Shown here: piece by piece, positions 17,561 to 26,277 of the stretch
Numbering within the stretch: position 1 is the first letter of the stretch
How the letters are laid out: each line of letters opens with the position of its first letter
Source of the DNA: Ignavibacteriota bacterium
GTDB taxonomy: Bacteria > Bacteroidota > Ignavibacteria > UBA10030 > SZUA-254
NCBI GenBank assembly: GCA_016209795.1
Contig: JACQVI010000118.1
Coordinates: 1-41,366, forward strand
DNA length: 41,366 nt
Reading direction: 5' to 3'
Notes under the pieces: generated by a model
The model's input: the letters and a program-made list of their open reading frames with translations, nothing else
Database searches by the model: none
What the model was told of the DNA's origin: nothing
Made by a program: the position numbers and the translations under genes

Positions 17561-18794
17561 TCGAGCACCTGCCATTATCCTTGGCGGAGATACGATTGCA
17601 TTAGCTGCAGCGCGCAGCCTTGGTCGGCGTGGCATAGAGGTCTATGCACTCGACGAGCCTGCAAGCTATGCTCGTCATTCACGGTATTGTAAATGGATTC
17701 CGTTGAAAGATCGTGACGGGTCAGGCATAAGCCGCCCAACAGTGTGGTACCGATGGCTGATGGAAGAAGGAGTAAAAACACTTCAAGGTGCTGTGCTCAT
17801 ACCGGGTTCAGATCATGGACTTGAAATAATCGGTAGACACTATGAAGAACTTAAGAAGAACTACATAGTAACAGAAACTGACCCGAATGTTCTGAGCTCA
17901 ATGTTGGATAAAGCGAAAACGTATGAATTAGCAGGCAAGATCGGAATTCTTACACCGAAAATGTGGAGTGCTCATTCCGCAGACGATATTACCCGTATCA
18001 TGGATGAGATCCCATATCCATGTGCAGTCAAGCCACGACACTCATACAAGTTTATGGAACACTTCCCTGGGAAGAAATTATTCGTCGCTCATAACCATAC
18101 TGAAATGCTAGAGATTATTAACAATGTCAAACGATACAATCTCGAGGTCATCATTAATGAGATTATCCCTGGAAAAGAAGATGCCTATTGCAGCTATTAT
18201 ACATACCTCGACGAAGATGGCAAGCCATTATTCCACTTCACAAAGCGGAAGCTTCGGCAATATCCTGTGGGATTTGGCAATGGGACATACCATTGCACTG
18301 ATTGGAATCCGGAAGTCGCTAAACTTGGATTAGAATTCTTTCAAAAGATCGGCTACCGCGGACTCGGTAATGTTGAATTTAAGCTCGATGCACGAGATGC
18401 CAAACTGAAGCTCATCGAATGCAATTCTCGATTGACGTTAGTGACTGAATTAATCAGACAATCAGGACTTGATTTACCATTGCTACTTTATCAACGAGCA
18501 ACGAAGCAACCACCGCCGCCTTTGAATGGCTATCGCAAAGAGTTATATACAGTTCTGCCAGTTGTTGATTTCCTCGCATTTCGGGAATTGCATCGTCGAG
18601 GAGAACTTTCGTGGTTTCAATGGCTGCGGAGTCTCAGGCACAAGTTTTGTTTCTTACACTTTGCATGGCATGATCCTTTGCCAACCTTAGTTCGTTTCTA
18701 TCCTTTCGTCAAAAAGCAGTTTAGAAAGTTAGGCGTGAACTTGTTTCGCAGAGGACATACCCGTCATGACTTAAAACCAATTTTGAGTAAGTGA
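17538..18794 (+). CDS. ATP-grasp carboxylate-amine ligase-like protein, copy A
   Basis: This ATP-grasp protein is of the short CarB/D-aspartate-ligase-like type. The N-terminal pre-ATP-grasp Rossmann segment is IILGGDTIALAAARSLGRRGI. KAKTYELAGKIGILTPKMW and the ATP-binding Lys strand YPCAVKPRHSYKF follow, then VIINEIIPGKEDAYCSYYTY and the Mg site GNVEFKLD..LKLIECNSR. An in-frame ATG at 17514 would add MKILNIII and overlap the preceding gene by 47 bases; ATG 17538 gives a better N-terminus before the Rossmann strand. The C-terminal 100 residues are basic and aromatic, possibly membrane-associated. It is related to the protein at 26278 but divergent. Confidence 0.86.
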   Translation: MKPHTNTDRAPAIILGGDTIALAAARSLGRRGIEVYALDEPASYARHSRYCKWIPLKDRDGSGISRPTVWYRWLMEEGVKTLQGAVLIPGSDHGLEIIGRHYEELKKNYIVTETDPNVLSSMLDKAKTYELAGKIGILTPKMWSAHSADDITRIMDEIPYPCAVKPRHSYKFMEHFPGKKLFVAHNHTEMLEIINNVKRYNLEVIINEIIPGKEDAYCSYYTYLDEDGKPLFHFTKRKLRQYPVGFGNGTYHCTDWNPEVAKLGLEFFQKIGYRGLGNVEFKLDARDAKLKLIECNSRLTLVTELIRQSGLDLPLLLYQRATKQPPPPLNGYRKELYTVLPVVDFLAFRELHRRGELSWFQWLRSLRHKFCFLHFAWHDPLPTLVRFYPFVKKQFRKLGVNLFRRGHTRHDLKPILSK

Positions 18795-18798
18795 GTGA

Positions 18799-19890
18799 AT
18801 GTTGATTGAAAATTCCATAGTAAACACCGTCTCAGTTTCAAAACAAGGTTTACAAAAATTTGTCTTTGATATCCTTATGGCAAGCGCTGCTGCGACAGCC
18901 GATGCTCAGATTGTGGCTGAAGCACTTGTCTGGTCTGACTTAAGAGGTCGACACGCACAAGGTGTCGCCCGTTTGCCAATTTTCATTAAACGATTGCAAC
19001 GCGGTTTGATTTTTTCACCTGCAGCAATGAACTGGAAAGCACTAGCACCTGCTATCTATCTCTTAGATGCAGGTCACGGATTTGGTCATGTTGCAGGTCG
19101 GATTGCAATGACAAAGGCAGTTGAATTAGCAAAAGGAAATGGAATTGGTCTTGTCACAGTGAAACACAGCAATCTCTATGGTTCAGCGAGCTACTATTGC
19201 GCATTAGCCTCTGCTGCTGATTGCATCGGGTTTACGTGTACAAATGCTGTCGCCAAAGTTGCGCCGTACGGGGGAACACGACCAGTACTGGGAACTAATC
19301 CCCTTGCATTTGGCAGTCCGACATCGTCCGGTGTACCAATACTCATTGATCTCTCAACGAGTGCGATAGCAGGTTCTTCTGCGCGCGACGCTGGAAACAA
19401 TGGCAACCTCTTACCTGAAGGTGTAGCACTGGATGCAAACGGTAATCCGACGAGAGACCCAATTGCCGCTGGGAATGGATGTTTGCTCCCGGGTGGATCG
19501 AAGGGTTTCGCATTAGGACTGATGGTAGAAATATTGTCTGGAGTCTTAACCGGTGCTGCGTTAGGGCGCGAGGTCGGCTCGATTTATAATACGTGGGATA
19601 AGCCGGTGAACACAGGACATGTCTTCATAGCAATACATATTGAAAGACTACTTCCTCTCAACGTGTTTCTTTCTCGAGTGGATCAATTGTTAGATTGGAT
19701 CTCATCAACGCCGAAACAGGAGAATGTTGACGAAATACGATTCCCTGGACAGATACGAGCCCGTTATGCCGAAGAATATTCACGGAGCGGAATCCCTTTA
19801 CCACAACAGACAGCGCTTGATTTAGAAAACCTTGCGCAACGTCTCGGTCTCGAAACACCATGGAAAGCTCAATCCAATAATCATTGCTAA
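18799..19890 (+). CDS. Ldh2-type (malate/lactate/ureidoglycolate) dehydrogenase homologue with altered active site
   Basis: The 363-aa protein of the Ldh2/AllD family has SDLRG, GIGLVTVKHSN, APYGGTRPVLGTNPLAFGSP, ILIDLSTS and the dinucleotide segment PGGSKGFALGLMVEILSGVLTG. Two family signatures are changed. The usual rGv-x-SHG is RGRHAQGV, so the motif His is Gln at about residue 54. The usual SNHFG is SNLYG, placing Leu126 where the His should be. A His lies two residues upstream in the first and three upstream in the second, so a rearranged active site is possible. Canonical members reduce 2-oxo acids with NAD(P)H; whether this one does is uncertain. It follows ATP-grasp copy A by 4 bases. 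Confidence 0.84.
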   Translation: MLIENSIVNTVSVSKQGLQKFVFDILMASAAATADAQIVAEALVWSDLRGRHAQGVARLPIFIKRLQRGLIFSPAAMNWKALAPAIYLLDAGHGFGHVAGRIAMTKAVELAKGNGIGLVTVKHSNLYGSASYYCALASAADCIGFTCTNAVAKVAPYGGTRPVLGTNPLAFGSPTSSGVPILIDLSTSAIAGSSARDAGNNGNLLPEGVALDANGNPTRDPIAAGNGCLLPGGSKGFALGLMVEILSGVLTGAALGREVGSIYNTWDKPVNTGHVFIAIHIERLLPLNVFLSRVDQLLDWISSTPKQENVDEIRFPGQIRARYAEEYSRSGIPLPQQTALDLENLAQRLGLETPWKAQSNNHC

Positions 19891-19984
19891 GCTATGCATG
19901 AGAGACGGTTGTTAGGCACAACAAGAATACAAGTTTTTTGAAAAAATCATGTAATCATCACAAATGACTGAAAAGGAGAGTACG

Positions 19985-20971
19985 ATGAAAAAAATATTCA
20001 CCTTTAATCCAGCAAGTTACGCTAAAGAGTTTGCGGAGAAAGGATTTGTTTTCATTCCGAAAGGCGTGACAGAAGAATTTCATCAATACATGGTCAAGCA
20101 AGCAGAAAATTACCAACAATCAAAGGTTCTCAAAGATTTCGCCCTTGGGAACAAACAACAATCCCTGTTTGAATTTCCAGAAAATAACAATGCGCTGAAT
20201 CAGCTTTTTGAAATGGTTAGTGGTGTCACAGGCATTGATTCGAAGCGACTCGTTCTTTCTGAGCGCCATATCAAATCGTACGAGCCAGACGCAAACCCGA
20301 ATCCACTTGCCCATAAAGATCGGTATGCTTCCGAGATCTCAGTTGGTCTTTCTATTCATGTCCCAAAAGGCTCTAAACTGATTTTGTATCCTTATGACCA
20401 CATCGAGGTCAATCCGTTCAACTCTGCAGCCGGTTTGCGAGCGAGTTTCTCACCGGATCAGCTTCCTGAAGAGTATCTTACAACAGCGCGTAAAGTAGAG
20501 TACACCGATTCTCCTCGCGATGTTCTTGTGTTTCGAGGCAGCGCTGTTTGGCATCTCCGATCCAATCCGGCAAACACAATGAATCTTTATCTCAAATTCA
20601 ATTCATTTAACTGTGATCCAATCGGAGAAGATCCAACGACAGCGGTGACTCGCAAACGAACTCTTGAAGCACTAACCATGAGCGACGACGTTCTCTTGAA
20701 TCTTACTCCCATGGTAGGCAGGCGGGTCGATTATGTTCACCGTCAGTACACACGTCAATGGGATGAAGTCCTCGGTGTAGTTCTATGGGGTGAAAGTCAC
20801 TTTACTATCGACATGCAAGAATTTGCAGCGTTGAAAGCAATGGATGGAAAGCGAAATGTCCGTGCGGTTATTTCCCAGATGAACGGATCATTGAATCAAA
20901 CAGAATGTTTGAACAAAATACGTCGCCTTGCCGCTCGTGGCGTAGTCGATTTGATACCAGCATTAGATTAA
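19985..20971 (+). CDS. Fe(II)/2-oxoglutarate dioxygenase-like protein with PqqD-like C-terminal domain
   Basis: The 328-aa product has a cupin-type core like phytanoyl-CoA dioxygenases. A candidate metal facial triad is visible: His110 and Asp112 in LAHKDRY, and His190 in VFRGSAVWHLRSN. After about residue 265 there is a small winged-helix-like tail (FAALKAMDGKRNVRAVISQM then CLNKIRRLAARGVVDL) that resembles PqqD or precursor-recognition domains. That would suggest recognition of a peptide or carrier-bound substrate for hydroxylation. ATG 19985 is chosen because AAGGAG lies 8 bases upstream; an in-frame ATG at 19964 overlaps that element. Family assignment is by motif only. Confidence 0.68.
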   Translation: MKKIFTFNPASYAKEFAEKGFVFIPKGVTEEFHQYMVKQAENYQQSKVLKDFALGNKQQSLFEFPENNNALNQLFEMVSGVTGIDSKRLVLSERHIKSYEPDANPNPLAHKDRYASEISVGLSIHVPKGSKLILYPYDHIEVNPFNSAAGLRASFSPDQLPEEYLTTARKVEYTDSPRDVLVFRGSAVWHLRSNPANTMNLYLKFNSFNCDPIGEDPTTAVTRKRTLEALTMSDDVLLNLTPMVGRRVDYVHRQYTRQWDEVLGVVLWGESHFTIDMQEFAALKAMDGKRNVRAVISQMNGSLNQTECLNKIRRLAARGVVDLIPALD

Positions 20972-21042
20972 CTGTCTATGGTGTATTGATGAGTTACAAT
21001 GTAAATAAACGTTTGGAGAACTTTTACTAAGAAGGACGAGTT

Positions 21043-21786
21043 ATGCCACATTTAAAATCCATAGAGAAAAATGTACTCGTGGATACTCTAGGACATGATA
21101 AAGGAGACGGCGGATCAAGGACAAAACGGGTATTTCACTTGAAGAATCGATTAGCAGCGCTACCTTCTGTGTTCTTAACTGTCTATGTACCCACCATAGC
21201 ATTGTTGTGCGGCGTCGTTCTGCTCAGGGTGTTTGCAAACGTTCCTATTGGCGAATTGATGCGCGACCCGGTCAATCTTTTGAAGTTCCCATTTTATCTC
21301 GGTCTCGTTTCTAACATTGGAATACTATTCTGGTGCTCGGCAGCCGCAATCTGTTTGTTTACATCTGTAGTCATGAGGAAACATCCCGTGGAGCACCGAT
21401 TTTCACAATTCCTGTTCGTTTCCGGGATCATAACAATTTTTCTGTTGCTGGACGATTTCTTCAATCTTCACGACGTAGTCTACCCTGAGTACTTGCATAT
21501 TCATGAGTACCTCGTGTATGCAATCTATGGAACAGTGGTAGCATTATATCTCGTAACTTTTAGAGCTACAATTCTCCAAACGGAGAATGCACTCATCTTT
21601 CTGTTAGCACTGGGATTTTTTGGACTGTCGTTACTGACCGATATGTTGACGGATCGCAATCTCGTATTAATACCAGCACAATTTTTAGTGGAAGATGGCT
21701 TAAAACTCTTTGGCATTATGAGTTGGTTCGCCTTCTTCTCGAAAGAGAGCGCAAGACATTTAAAACTTGTCATGATATCACGATAA
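21043..21786 (+). CDS. Polytopic membrane protein with DDFFNLHD motif, unknown
   Basis: The 247-aa product has a hydrophilic N-terminal 35 residues and then about six hydrophobic helices. A buried-looking acidic/His motif LLLDDFFNLHDVVYPEY (about 135-151) is followed by HIHEYLVYAIYG, and a later helix carries LVEDGLKLFGIMSWFAFF. Asp, His and Glu on helix ends across a membrane bundle recall intramembrane hydrolases such as the CREST superfamily, but this is only a resemblance. Similar DD-x5-HE/HD plus EDG-x-K proteins occur as uncharacterised genes in other bacteria, from memory. A clear AAGGA stands before the ATG. It may modify a lipid-linked or membrane-bound intermediate. Confidence 0.75.
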   Translation: MPHLKSIEKNVLVDTLGHDKGDGGSRTKRVFHLKNRLAALPSVFLTVYVPTIALLCGVVLLRVFANVPIGELMRDPVNLLKFPFYLGLVSNIGILFWCSAAAICLFTSVVMRKHPVEHRFSQFLFVSGIITIFLLLDDFFNLHDVVYPEYLHIHEYLVYAIYGTVVALYLVTFRATILQTENALIFLLALGFFGLSLLTDMLTDRNLVLIPAQFLVEDGLKLFGIMSWFAFFSKESARHLKLVMISR

Positions 21787-21809
21787 GCGCTGCAAACGAT
21801 ATGTAGAAA

Positions 21810-23087
21810 ATGAAAGAAAGAACCGTACATAGTCAAACTGGTGACTTAGAAATATCTGAAGAGATGGCAGCCAAAGGCGCCATGGTGAAGTCATCTTCAC
21901 TTCATGTCCAAGAAATTCGGGATTTTGAACAACTGAAGAGTTTAGAGAAAGAATGGAATGAGACATTAGACAAAAGCAAACTTCCGCTTCTCTACTTGAC
22001 ACATGAATGGATGGTATCATGGTGGAAATGCCTGGGAAAGAATGGTAAGCAGCTTTTTGTCTTGGTTGTTCGAGAGGGAAACGAAATTATCGGAATTGCA
22101 CCGTTCATGCTTGTCAAAGAGAGATTTTTGGGTGCGCCCGTGAAGAAGATTGAATTCATTTCCATGATGAAATATGCTGACTCACCGACAAACTGTGCCG
22201 CCTCACTTGACTTTATCATCAGAGATCGGTATGAACAGGTCATTGAGACAATCATGTCGCATCTGAATCGCTATCGCTGGCATTTCATCCGATTGAATCC
22301 TGTTCCCGAAAATTCCCAGACGATCAAACTTCTTGCACAAGAAGCACTTAAACACGACTTTGAGTATATCAAGTATCCTGTATCGATGAACTCAGTCATC
22401 GATGTTGACAAAAGCTGGAAAGACTACTTTTTAAGTCTTTCAAAGAACTTTCGAAAGAGATTGGTCAATAATGAACAGAAACTTCAACAGAACATTGCTA
22501 TCACGTACCGATGCGTGCAATCATATGAAGAAATGAAAGAAGCCTTTTCCACAATACTCGATATTGAAAAACGCAGTTGGAAATGGAACGCTGGCGTTAG
22601 TATAAATTCAGCAGCGTTTGGAGACTTCTATAAAATCTTCGTTGAAGAAGCGAGCAAAAAAGAACGGATCTCAATATGGATGATGAAATTTGATGAGAAA
22701 TATATTGCGTACGATGTGACTGCGGGATATAAAGGAACGTTAGAAACCTTGAAAAGTAGTTATGATGTAGCATACCGCAAATACAGCCCGGGTCACCTAT
22801 TAACATTAAAAGAATTTGAACACTTTTTCCAAAATGGTGCACAAAAGATTAATCTCTTGTGGGGAGATTTCGAGACCAAGAAGCGATGGAATGTACGACT
22901 TGAACCACACGACGAGATTTTCATTTATCATAAGAACATATATGCCAAGCTGTTATACCTCCTCATGATCACGTTCTCGTTCTATCATTGGCAAAAGAAA
23001 GCAATAGAGCTACGAAACAGAGTTGCAAGAAAATTACATATCCTGTTAAAAAGCTCAGAACTTACTCGACAGGATCAATTGAAATGA
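21810..23087 (+). CDS. FemAB/CelD-like GNAT acyltransferase, copy 2
   Basis: The 425-aa Acetyltransf_6-family protein has YLTHEWMVSWWKC, VREGNEIIGIAPFM, a helix-rich FRKRLVNNEQKL arm, YRKYSPGHLLTLKEFEHFF and the family-end motif NLLWGDFETKKRW. It pairs closely with the protein at 30783: KIEFISMMKYADSP here matches KIEFLSMMRYAYSP there, and NLLWGD is shared. The two are probably products of a duplication in this locus. Expected chemistry is N- or O-acylation of a sugar, lipid or peptide amine. The stop overlaps the next gene's ATG by ATGA at 23084-23087, so the two FemAB-like proteins are probably made in fixed ratio. Confidence 0.84.
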   Translation: MKERTVHSQTGDLEISEEMAAKGAMVKSSSLHVQEIRDFEQLKSLEKEWNETLDKSKLPLLYLTHEWMVSWWKCLGKNGKQLFVLVVREGNEIIGIAPFMLVKERFLGAPVKKIEFISMMKYADSPTNCAASLDFIIRDRYEQVIETIMSHLNRYRWHFIRLNPVPENSQTIKLLAQEALKHDFEYIKYPVSMNSVIDVDKSWKDYFLSLSKNFRKRLVNNEQKLQQNIAITYRCVQSYEEMKEAFSTILDIEKRSWKWNAGVSINSAAFGDFYKIFVEEASKKERISIWMMKFDEKYIAYDVTAGYKGTLETLKSSYDVAYRKYSPGHLLTLKEFEHFFQNGAQKINLLWGDFETKKRWNVRLEPHDEIFIYHKNIYAKLLYLLMITFSFYHWQKKAIELRNRVARKLHILLKSSELTRQDQLK

Positions 23088-24424
23088 TACAGACAAGTGA
23101 ACAAACTGGTATAACGATGCCAGACAACATGGCGGTTAAGCACTCTGAAGAAAAGAAATGTGAACTCCGCGTGATTTCAACTGACACAGAGTTTGATGCA
23201 CTGGAGGCTCAGTGGAACGAGCTTCTGGAGCAATCAGACGTCACAATCTTTCAGACGTTTGAGTGGCTCAATTCATGGTGGAAGTATTTCAAAAAACCTG
23301 ATGACCAATTACACATTGTGCTATTCCTTGATGATGATCTGCCCATTGGTGTCGCTCCAATGTTCAAACGACACTTCAAATTGCTTGGTTTCAGGATAGT
23401 AACTCAACTCCAATTCATTGGTTGCGGGTTATCAGATTATATCGATATCATCATCACAAAGGGATATAAAGAAATTGTCCTCACAACATTTACGGAGTAC
23501 ATCCATTCAAACGAAAAGAGCTGGGATGTTTTCGATATCGAGGGTGTTAATGAGTTCTCCACCGTTTATAAGTTATTGCCGGATCTCCTGAAAAAACATG
23601 GAATTAATGTTGTCGCGTATCGAGGCAATGTCTGTACGCAGGTAGCTATATCAAAGCAAGAAAATGATGAGAAAGGTATATCGACCAGTTATCACTTTAG
23701 GCGTAAATGGAAAAAATTGCAGGAGAAATTTAACACTAGCATAGTGCGTTATCAGGATGAAACCGATGACATCGAAGCTGGGGTTGAAGCATTTGCTCGT
23801 CTTCATGGAGAACGGTGGAGAAGTTTGGGCTATGCAAGTGCATTTGACGATCCTCACCATCGCGCGTTCCATGTAGAATTCTCTAAAAAATTTGCGCGGC
23901 GGGGTTGGTTACGACTTTTGTTCTTAACGGCAAACGATCAACGGGTAGCTGTCTCCTATACCTTCAATTACAGGAACCACATCTACATGTACCAATGCAA
24001 TGCCCAAGGTTCAGAGGATGTTATGAAATGCAGTCCCGGTTTTCTTCTTCGCGCGATTGTGATGGATGAAGGTCGTGTTGAAGGAATGAAACTCTACGAT
24101 TTTCTCCGTGGAGACGAGGCTTATAAGTATGATGGAGGCAAAACAACAGCGACCACTGAGTGGCTTTTGAGAGGATCTCCAGCCACTTTGAGCGGTAAAA
24201 CACGGTTCACTCTTTTTCTTATTTTTGAACTGCTTTTAAAAAGCAGACAGCGCGTGCAACGAGAAGTGTATGCCTACAGAAGATTCAGAATAACCCAACA
24301 ACCGTCATTCTGGAATACAGTCTGTTACGCAGCAGGTAAGATGCGTGAACTTTATAGCTTGGTGAAGGGCTATGTCTTTCGACATTCTCCATTTCAGAAA
24401 ACACAAAAAGAGCTTGCGACATGA
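23084..24424 (+). CDS. FemAB/CelD-like GNAT acyltransferase, copy 3
   Basis: The 446-aa product from ATG 23084 belongs to the Acetyltransf_6 family: FQTFEWLNSWWKYF, LPIGVAPMFK, SDYIDIIITKG, a HGERWRSLGY segment, then CSPGFLLRAIVMDEG and FLRGDEAYKYDGG. An upstream in-frame start at 22988 exists, but it lies deep in the preceding gene; the ATGA overlap is the better start. Its closest paralogue here is copy 1 at 11577. The C-terminal 60 residues are basic, hydrophobic and probably membrane-associated. The stop overlaps the next gene's start (24421-24424), making a three-gene chain of coupled frames. Confidence 0.84.
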   Translation: MIQTSEQTGITMPDNMAVKHSEEKKCELRVISTDTEFDALEAQWNELLEQSDVTIFQTFEWLNSWWKYFKKPDDQLHIVLFLDDDLPIGVAPMFKRHFKLLGFRIVTQLQFIGCGLSDYIDIIITKGYKEIVLTTFTEYIHSNEKSWDVFDIEGVNEFSTVYKLLPDLLKKHGINVVAYRGNVCTQVAISKQENDEKGISTSYHFRRKWKKLQEKFNTSIVRYQDETDDIEAGVEAFARLHGERWRSLGYASAFDDPHHRAFHVEFSKKFARRGWLRLLFLTANDQRVAVSYTFNYRNHIYMYQCNAQGSEDVMKCSPGFLLRAIVMDEGRVEGMKLYDFLRGDEAYKYDGGKTTATTEWLLRGSPATLSGKTRFTLFLIFELLLKSRQRVQREVYAYRRFRITQQPSFWNTVCYAAGKMRELYSLVKGYVFRHSPFQKTQKELAT

Positions 24425-25392
24425 TGCGAAACCACAGTCAAGATTACGCTTTGCATCTGAGGCTCGGTGAAACTGTAAAGGTTCGTAGTGAATCTGAAAT
24501 TCTTGAAACGCTCGATAGCAAGGGAACTTTCGAAGGACTCCCATTCATGCCAGAGATGCGAAAGTACTGTGGAAAAACATTCAGAGTGTTGAAATGTGCC
24601 GACAAAACTTGTGTAGAGGGATATGGCATGAGACGGATTGAAAATACGGTTTTTTTGGAAGGTCTTCGATGCGATGGCGAACATCATGCTGGATGTCAAA
24701 GGGCATGTCTTATGTTCTGGAAAGAAGCATGGCTCGTGCGCATGCGAAATGGAATGAGACAGGATATCAATGTTCAGACAGACACCGTCAACACTGGTAC
24801 TTTTCCAACAAATGATCCAAACAAGACCGATGGAATTTTTTTTTGTCAATCAACTGAGCTTGTAAATGCAACCACGCCTCTGCCTTGGTGGGATATCAGG
24901 CAATACGTGCGAGATCTGCGCTCTGGTCAACTGCATTTGTTCCAGATCGTCCGCGGCTTGCTCGTCCTGCTTTACAACAAGATTCAGAGGGCTCGAGGGG
25001 CAAGAGAGTTTGCCATGCTGCTCGGTGAGCGTAAGAAAACGCCGGCGGAATGTTTGAATCTTCAGCCGGGAGATTTGGTAGAAATAAAGTCTCCTCTGGA
25101 AATTCAAGCAACTCTCAATACCAAGGGAGCAAACCGTGGCTTAGAATTTTCAGCAGAAATGCTCAAATATTGTGGCAAGCAATATCGAGTGTTAAAACAT
25201 ATTAACAACATTATTCTGGAAATGACAGGGAAAATGCAACCGATCGACAACACTGTGATCCTCGACGGAGTTATCTGCGATGGGAGCTGTCATCGAGGCT
25301 GCCCCAGAGAAAATCTTTTTCTTTGGAGAGAAATATGGTTGAAGAGAGTTACGGCTGAAAAGTCATTTCATTCGAGTACAACAATAGGATGA
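24421..25392 (+). CDS. Bipartite Cys/Trp-motif protein, uncharacterised
   Basis: The 323-aa protein is built from two related halves. Half one (about 11-108) has RLGETVKVRSESEILETLD, then KYCGKTFRVLK, DKTC, and LEGLRCDGEHHAGCQRAC ending in FWKEAWL. Half two (about 212-310) repeats this as LQPGDLVEIKSPLEIQATLN, KYCGKQYRVLK, GVICDGSCHRGCPRE and WREIWLKRV. The linker holds LPWWDIRQYVRDLRSGQ. The second half lacks the DKTC cysteine and has I-I-L-E instead. Conserved Cys and Trp suggest a metal site or redox-active fold. I recall this two-part architecture in uncharacterised proteins of other phyla but can name no function. It is coupled to two FemAB-like genes. Confidence 0.78.
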   Translation: MMRNHSQDYALHLRLGETVKVRSESEILETLDSKGTFEGLPFMPEMRKYCGKTFRVLKCADKTCVEGYGMRRIENTVFLEGLRCDGEHHAGCQRACLMFWKEAWLVRMRNGMRQDINVQTDTVNTGTFPTNDPNKTDGIFFCQSTELVNATTPLPWWDIRQYVRDLRSGQLHLFQIVRGLLVLLYNKIQRARGAREFAMLLGERKKTPAECLNLQPGDLVEIKSPLEIQATLNTKGANRGLEFSAEMLKYCGKQYRVLKHINNIILEMTGKMQPIDNTVILDGVICDGSCHRGCPRENLFLWREIWLKRVTAEKSFHSSTTIG

Positions 25393-25396
25393 TTTT

Positions 25397-26233
25397 GTGA
25401 AAAAATCTGCAACAATAATGAGACTAAAACTATTGGTATTGGAAGCACAAGCTATTCTACGCAAGATGAGACTTAATAAAATAATTTGGGGTTTGAGACG
25501 ATCATTTAATAAACCCCATATTATTGCTTCAGTGCACTCAACTTTGTCAGGAAAAATTGAAGTTGTCGATCGTGGAAAAGAGCGTCAGCTTATTATCAAT
25601 GGAACTATTCAAGGCTTTTCAGTTAAGCACGACATGTTGGGTGAACTTCGACGCGGATACAGGGGTAAGATTTATCGTTCACCATTTGGAGTGCCTACAA
25701 ATCCTAATGTTCTTCTGTGTGGCTTAAAAGCTGGTATGATAGTTACACTTGTTGAACAAGACCTTCATCCCAGCGCAATCACAGTCATTGAACAAGACCC
25801 AGAGATCATTGCTATTGTCAAAAAATATTTCTTGAGAGAAGATTTGAAGAACGTTCGCTTCCTTACTCACTCTGCTTCAGAAGAACTTGTGAAACTCAAC
25901 TCACTCAACGAAAAATTTGACCTTATTATTGACAATATCTTCTATCATCCAACATGGATCAATGTTAACCAAGAACTCTTATTAGCTGATAGATGTGCAG
26001 CGCTTCTGACTTCTAATGGATCTATAGTTTTTCATCGGGCAATAGATGGGCGGAAAGCCGAAGAACGAACCAGACAGTTTATCAGTACACTTGTCAATTC
26101 AGGTTTTAATGTAAAAACAATCCAAGTACTACAGCGCTGGTCAAGTAAACTGATTTTCTGCCAACCTAACAAACTTTACACGCGAGATAAACTTAGAGGT
26201 TCTCAGCAGTACATGACTGAACATGCATTGTGA
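25397..26233 (+). CDS. Spermidine-synthase-fold protein, degenerate SAM motif (copy A)
   Basis: The 278-aa product starts at GTG, 4 bases after the preceding stop. It has the spermidine-synthase/methyltransferase Rossmann layout: an N-terminal beta segment (KIEVVDRGKERQLIING), then PNVLLCGLKAGM (104-114), VIEQDPEI (130-137) and FDLIIDNIFY. The glycine-rich motif, usually GxGGG, has become GLKAGM, losing two of the glycines its sister at 28839 keeps (GLGGGT). Polyamine-synthase gatekeeper residues are not seen. It may be a non-catalytic partner of the 28839 protein or bind another nucleotide or ligand. It shares QLIING and YRSPF/YRTPF with that sister, showing common ancestry. Confidence 0.75.
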   Translation: MKKSATIMRLKLLVLEAQAILRKMRLNKIIWGLRRSFNKPHIIASVHSTLSGKIEVVDRGKERQLIINGTIQGFSVKHDMLGELRRGYRGKIYRSPFGVPTNPNVLLCGLKAGMIVTLVEQDLHPSAITVIEQDPEIIAIVKKYFLREDLKNVRFLTHSASEELVKLNSLNEKFDLIIDNIFYHPTWINVNQELLLADRCAALLTSNGSIVFHRAIDGRKAEERTRQFISTLVNSGFNVKTIQVLQRWSSKLIFCQPNKLYTRDKLRGSQQYMTEHAL

Positions 26234-26277
26234 TAAGCTGAATATTTCGAACACTGTGAAAACTCGTGATATAATTT

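Noticed and set aside
19905-19940. Hairpin GTTGT-TAGGC-ACAAC before the dioxygenase gene
   Set aside because: The stem is only five base pairs and the T-run lies about ten bases downstream, so it is weak as a terminator.
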